The notes beneath the pieces are model-generated. The model saw only the letters and a list, made by a program, of their open reading frames with translations. It made no database searches and was not told where the DNA came from. Source: Desulfovibrionaceae bacterium (GTDB lineage: Bacteria; Pseudomonadota; Gammaproteobacteria; Burkholderiales; Burkholderiaceae_C). Taken from it: a DNA stretch of 8,330 nucleotides. The stretch covers positions 1 to 8,330 of the forward strand of contig WRJY01000239.1 of assembly GCA_009778355.1 (NCBI GenBank), read 5' to 3'. Below, one piece after another: positions 6,196 to 8,330 of this stretch (position 1 is its first letter; each line of letters begins with the position of its first letter). A program made the translations under genes and the position numbers.

Positions 6196-6654
6196 TCAGA
6201 AAGGAAAGGCCGCCAGCAACTGCCCGATGGTCTGGCCAGCCGGGAGATCCGGCAGTCCACTGCGGAAAATCGCCGGAATTTCTTCCTGGCGTATCTCGCC
6301 ACCATGCACCGCGCGGTTGAACGCCGCCTGGCGCTCTAGCCAGGCCAGCTCGTAAGACGCGATGGCATCCCATTGGACAGGCGTGTTGGCTTCCATGGCG
6401 TAGGCATAGTCGTTCGCCTGCTGGTTGGCGTCGTCGTAACGGACGCAGACTTCGCGATACGCGCCGAAATCGTGCGCGGAGGACTTGATGATCAAAGTGG
6501 CCGGGCAGTTCGCCGGGACGGGATACAGGCGCGCAAGCATGCGCTTGAATACCTGGCACTCGATCCGTGATCGTTCGTCGTAGTCGGGGGCACCCACCTG
6601 GGCCGGGTGGACTTCGCACGGCGCGGGGCCGATCGTCATGATTTGGCTGGACAT
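6196..6654 (-). CDS. Gene e: hypothetical protein
   Basis: 152 residues from ATG 6654 (MSSQIMTIGPAPCEVHPAQV), with GGAG eight bases upstream. An upstream in-frame start at 6684 lies inside the leader hairpin and is rejected; an internal Met at residue 6 is possible but has no better site. Visible parts: a tract DYDERSRIECQVFKRMLARL; an alpha/beta stretch around CPATLIIKSSAHDFGAYREV; a Gln/Asn-rich helix (DDANQQANDYAYAME); and an aromatic helix (YELAWLERQAAFNRAV). Residues GLPDLPAGQTIGQLLAAFPF close the protein. Soluble and cytosolic by composition. I do not recognise a family. It is followed closely by gene d. Confidence 0.75.
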   Translation of the reverse strand: MSSQIMTIGPAPCEVHPAQVGAPDYDERSRIECQVFKRMLARLYPVPANCPATLIIKSSAHDFGAYREVCVRYDDANQQANDYAYAMEANTPVQWDAIASYELAWLERQAAFNRAVHGGEIRQEEIPAIFRSGLPDLPAGQTIGQLLAAFPF

Positions 6655-6676
6655 CGAGGTGTCTCCAATAAAAAAA

Positions 6677-6708
6677 GGGAACACCTCCCGCTGCGGGAAC
6701 GTGTTCCC
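6677..6708 (-). promoter_or_regulatory. Terminator-like leader hairpin upstream of gene e
   Basis: On the minus strand, GGGAACAC (6708-6701) pairs with GTGTTCCC (6684-6677), 8 bp, and encloses CCCG-CAG-CGGG. Seven T residues follow immediately, then ATTGGAG, the ribosome-binding site of gene e. Stem plus T7 is a textbook intrinsic terminator. Its position against the Shine-Dalgarno makes it either the terminator of gene f (stop 138 bases upstream of the hairpin) or an attenuator for e. The stem is the covarying partner of the one before gene f. Confidence 0.65.
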
Positions 6709-6845
6709 GGGGTTGCGGGGAGCGCAAGGCGCGTAAATCGAATGCAGGTAACGGCTGCGCCGCCCGGCGCGAACCGGGTTCCCTGGCCGCGTCCGGAAAA
6801 GCCGGTGCGCGGCCCGCCAGATAGGAATCGCGGCGCTGCGCGGAC

Positions 6846-7373
6846 TCAGAGCGTCGGCAGTCCGCTCACTTGTTCCGGTTGAACCGGATGCAACAACCGG
6901 GCGGCATAGGAGCCGGCGATCCGGCGCTCGACGTCGCCCAGGTAATCATCGACCTTGCGGAGGATGACTTCGGGGCTGGCGTGCGCGCCGACGAGCGAGA
7001 AACAAGCATCCAGCGCGTTGCGCCCCTCGCTCCAATACTCGCCCGTCAGCCAGATAGCCAGCTCGGGCAGCCGGATCCGCGCATTCGCCGAGTCGAAGCC
7101 GTTTCTGGCCTCCACCCGGATGACCGCTTGCCTGGCGCCTGCCGCCGTGGCATACCTCTTGACGAGAACATCGGGCAGCAGCCGGTCCGGCGTCCATCCT
7201 TGCCGGACAAGCCGTTCGATCGCCGCAGCCCGGATCTGCCCAAGCCTGAGCGCCTGGGCCAGTCCGTCGTTTTGGGGCTTGGCGTCGCTGTCTTCCAAGG
7301 GGTTTATCGGGACGGGGGTGTTGGTATTTGGCGTGTCTTGCACGTTCGTTGTGTCGTATTGTAACAATGGCAT
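6846..7373 (-). CDS. Gene f: hypothetical protein, first gene of the leftward block
   Basis: 175 residues from ATG 7373 (MPLLQYDTTNVQDTPNTNTP). The GGAG at 7378-7375 is only one base from this ATG. TTG 7367-7365 (codon 3) has an ideal 7-base gap, so the true product may be 173 residues. The first 45 residues are low-complexity (Asn/Thr/Pro), probably disordered. The rest looks helical with a DNA-binding flavour: LAQALRLGQIRAAAIERLVR, a Gly-Trp-Thr turn, then LLPDVLVKRYATAAGARQAV, IRLPELAIWLTGEYWSEGRN and ASPEVILRKVDDYLGDVERR. No named motif or domain can be assigned. As first gene of the block it could be a regulator, but that is only inference. Confidence 0.72.
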   Translation of the reverse strand: MPLLQYDTTNVQDTPNTNTPVPINPLEDSDAKPQNDGLAQALRLGQIRAAAIERLVRQGWTPDRLLPDVLVKRYATAAGARQAVIRVEARNGFDSANARIRLPELAIWLTGEYWSEGRNALDACFSLVGAHASPEVILRKVDDYLGDVERRIAGSYAARLLHPVQPEQVSGLPTL

Positions 7374-7380
7374 TCTCCAA
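7365..7380 (-). promoter_or_regulatory. Ambiguous start site of gene f
   Basis: The minus strand reads TTGGAGAATGCCATTG. The Shine-Dalgarno GGAG is one base from ATG but seven from TTG. The leaders of c (ATTGGAGCCACC-ATG) and e (ATTGGAGACACCTCG-ATG) place their starts 5 and 8 bases from GGAG, which favours the TTG here. Confidence 0.45.
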
Positions 7381-7389
7381 TGAAACAGT

Positions 7390-7423
7390 GGGAACGCGCT
7401 CCCTTTCAGGCAGCAGCGTTCCC
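7390..7423 (-). promoter_or_regulatory. Leader hairpin upstream of gene f
   Basis: On the minus strand, GGGAACGC (7423-7416) pairs with GCGTTCCC (7397-7390), 8 bp, with a further AGC/GCT pairing inside. ACTGTTTCA and then TTGGAG follow. It is the same stem as before gene e with one A-T pair changed to G-C, in the same position relative to the ribosome-binding site. Confidence 0.6.
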
Positions 7424-7441
7424 GAAAGAAAGGAATGAACA

Positions 7442-7477
7442 GGCGCTGGATGCGCCAGGACGGGTTTGCCCCGGCAT
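7442..7477. other. Cluster of short hairpins
   Basis: GGCGC-TGGAT-GCGCC (7442-7456) is a perfect 5-bp stem just outside the tandem repeat region. Bases 7470-7485 contain a second palindromic stretch (CCCGGCATGGCCGGG). No coding potential is evident here on either strand. Confidence 0.35.
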
Positions 7478-7487
7478 GGCCGGGCAA

Positions 7488-7663
7488 GGTTGAGGACAAC
7501 CCGTTTGCAGGGCTGGAAATTTGGGGAGATCCAGCTTTCTCCGGGATGCGCGGCATCGGCCACGCATAAAAACCATCCCCGCAGTCTGGCGCTTGCCGCC
7601 GGCTCGGGCAATACGTCTGGCGGCAAGGCCATGCGCAAAGGCTCTAAAAACGCGCCGTTTCAG
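7488..7663. repeat. Diverged tandem repeat, unit 1 (period about 176 bp)
   Basis: The unit begins with a small hairpin (GGTTG-AGGA-CAACC, 7488-7501) and contains the 33-bp core at 7525-7557. The core starts GGAGATCCAGCTTTCTCC, itself an imperfect hairpin, and ends with GGATGC-GCG-GCATC. It also contains GCAAGGCCATGCGCAAAG (7623-7640). All three blocks recur in unit 2. No convincing gene overlaps it; the open frames across it are repeated in both units and lack ribosome-binding sites. Confidence 0.75.
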
Positions 7664-7839
7664 GGTTGCAGGCGACCCGCTCCAAAGGCTGGGCATTGCA
7701 GGAGATCCAGCTTTCTCCGGGATGCGCGGCATCCGCCGCGCACGGGAAATCCATACAGCGAGTTTGGCGGGGGCCGGCGGTTCAGTCAACGCGGCCAGCG
7801 GCAAAGCAATGCCCAAAGAAGTGCAAGTGCGGGGTTCCC
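7664..7839. repeat. Diverged tandem repeat, unit 2
   Basis: Hairpin GGTTG-CAGG-CGACC (7664-7677), exact 33-bp core at 7701-7733, and GCAAAGCAATGCCCAAAG (7801-7818; 15 of 18 bases match unit 1). The spacing of the hairpin and core to unit 1 is exactly 176 bp, and 178 bp for the last block. The core is identical while the flanks have diverged, which suggests selection or recent recombination at the core. The right end of the unit is not sharply defined. Confidence 0.72.
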
Positions 7840-7857
7840 GAATGGACTTTCAGGAAA

Positions 7858-7876
7858 CGGCGCCCTTGAAACGCCG
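7858..7876 (+). other. Small hairpin in leader of the SbcC-like gene
   Basis: CGGCG (7858-7862) and CGCCG (7872-7876) form a 5-bp stem around CCCTTGAAA. It lies 45 bases upstream of the ATPase start codon. Short, and possibly incidental. I see no convincing -35/-10 pair in this region. Confidence 0.25.
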
Positions 7877-7921
7877 CAGGTACCTGAGAAGCTGAAGGCT
7901 CTGATTTCTGGAGCCTGTGCG

Positions 7922-8330
7922 ATGTATCCCCTCTCGCTGACCCTGAAAGGTTTTCGCGGCATTCGCGATGGCCTTGGACTCGATACGCTGACCCTTGATC
8001 TTGAACGGCTGGCCGGCGACGCCGAACTGGTCGCGCTGGCCGGCCCCAATGGCCGCGGCAAGAGCACCATTCTCGATAACCTGCAGCCGTTCCTGACGCT
8101 GCCATCGCGGGCCGCCTTGTCCGGGCCGGGCGGTTTCTCCTACTACGACCACGTGGTTCTCCCGGAAAGCGAAAAAGACTTGGTGTGGTTGCACGAGGGC
8201 CGGCGTTTTCGCTCGCAAATCGTGATCCGCTGCAACGGCCGGCGCGCGACCGAAGCCTTCCTGTTCGAGGCTGACGCCGAGGGCCGCTGGCATCCAGTCC
8301 GCTTGCCCGATGGCACGGTATCCGATGGCA
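7922..8330 (+). CDS. SbcC/Rad50-type ATPase, N-terminal part (runs off the right edge)
   Basis: 136 complete codons are visible from ATG 7922, with GGAG at 7910-7913 eight bases upstream. The sequence opens MYPLSLTLKGFRGIRDGLGL and has Walker A GPNGRGKST at residues 41-49, followed by ILDNLQPFLTLPSRA. This is the arrangement of the N-terminal lobe of SbcC/Rad50 and phage relatives. A beta-hairpin type segment follows (LVWLHEGRRFRSQIVIRCNG). Family knowledge: the full protein is a long coiled-coil ATPase that works with an SbcD/Mre11 nuclease in DNA end processing. The natural partner in this window is the gene at 1704-3062, unusually far away. Coiled coil, zinc hook, Walker B and signature motifs would lie beyond the window, so the split from other SMC-like ATPases is not final. 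Confidence 0.82.
   Translation, partial: MYPLSLTLKGFRGIRDGLGLDTLTLDLERLAGDAELVALAGPNGRGKSTILDNLQPFLTLPSRAALSGPGGFSYYDHVVLPESEKDLVWLHEGRRFRSQIVIRCNGRRATEAFLFEADAEGRWHPVRLPDGTVSDG

Noticed and set aside
5405..6355. Plus-strand 316-codon open frame across c, d and e
   Set aside because: It crosses three reverse-strand units and their leader hairpins, and its composition looks like antisense translation.
7525..7733. CRISPR array suggested by two identical 33-bp repeats
   Set aside because: Only two copies, separated by 143 bases of sequence that is itself partly repeated, with no cas gene. It is a tandem duplication.
7406..7816. 136-codon minus-strand open frame over the tandem repeat
   Set aside because: It is very basic, repeats itself because the DNA is duplicated, and has no supporting ribosome-binding site or known family.
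7488..7840. Integron attC sites
   Set aside because: Short hairpins are present, but the GTTRRRY core and matching RYYYAAC were not found at the right positions, and there is no integron integrase in the window.

Overview
The window is GC-rich DNA from a proteobacterium, most likely a beta-proteobacterium of the Burkholderiales. That is an inference from base composition, codon use and protein style; no marker gene confirms it. It reads as accessory DNA, probably an integrative element, island or plasmid segment. Phage or ICE-type DNA-processing genes lie next to a run of small reverse-strand genes of unknown function, and the left edge holds a broken chromosomal-type transporter gene.

Layout. 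(1) Bases 1-170, minus strand: remnant of an EamA/DMT-family permease gene with an in-frame amber codon. (2) 228-406: a degenerate inverted repeat, one copy of a 30-bp repeat, and a leader that can fold to cover the next gene's Shine-Dalgarno. (3) 407-3062, plus strand: a two-gene, apparently coupled operon. It encodes a Cys-rich protein resembling the phage recombination-directionality-factor-like (Gp3-like) family and an SbcD/Mre11-type metallophosphoesterase. (4) 3063-3375: no gene, but several stem-loops, including a perfect 20-bp inverted repeat whose right half repeats the 257-286 sequence. (5) 3376-7373, minus strand: five coding units read toward the left, in order f, e, d, c, b, a from right to left (d is broken). 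None has a confident function; b carries a DUF5983-like C-terminus. Genes a, b, c, e and f each have a GC-rich hairpin just upstream of the ribosome-binding site; d follows e closely without one. (6) 7374-7921: no gene, but a diverged tandem duplication with a period near 176 bp around a perfect 33-bp core. (7) 7922 to the right edge, plus strand: start of an SbcC/Rad50-type ATPase gene with a clear Walker A motif.

How it fits together (inference): the Mre11-like nuclease and the Rad50-like ATPase would form one SbcCD-type DNA end-processing complex. Their genes normally sit side by side but are here 4.86 kb apart, with the oppositely oriented block and two repeat-rich flanks between them. 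The RDF-like protein suggests the operon belongs to the DNA metabolism or excision module of a mobile element. The reverse block looks like a cargo or accessory cassette whose genes share a common style of 5' leader.
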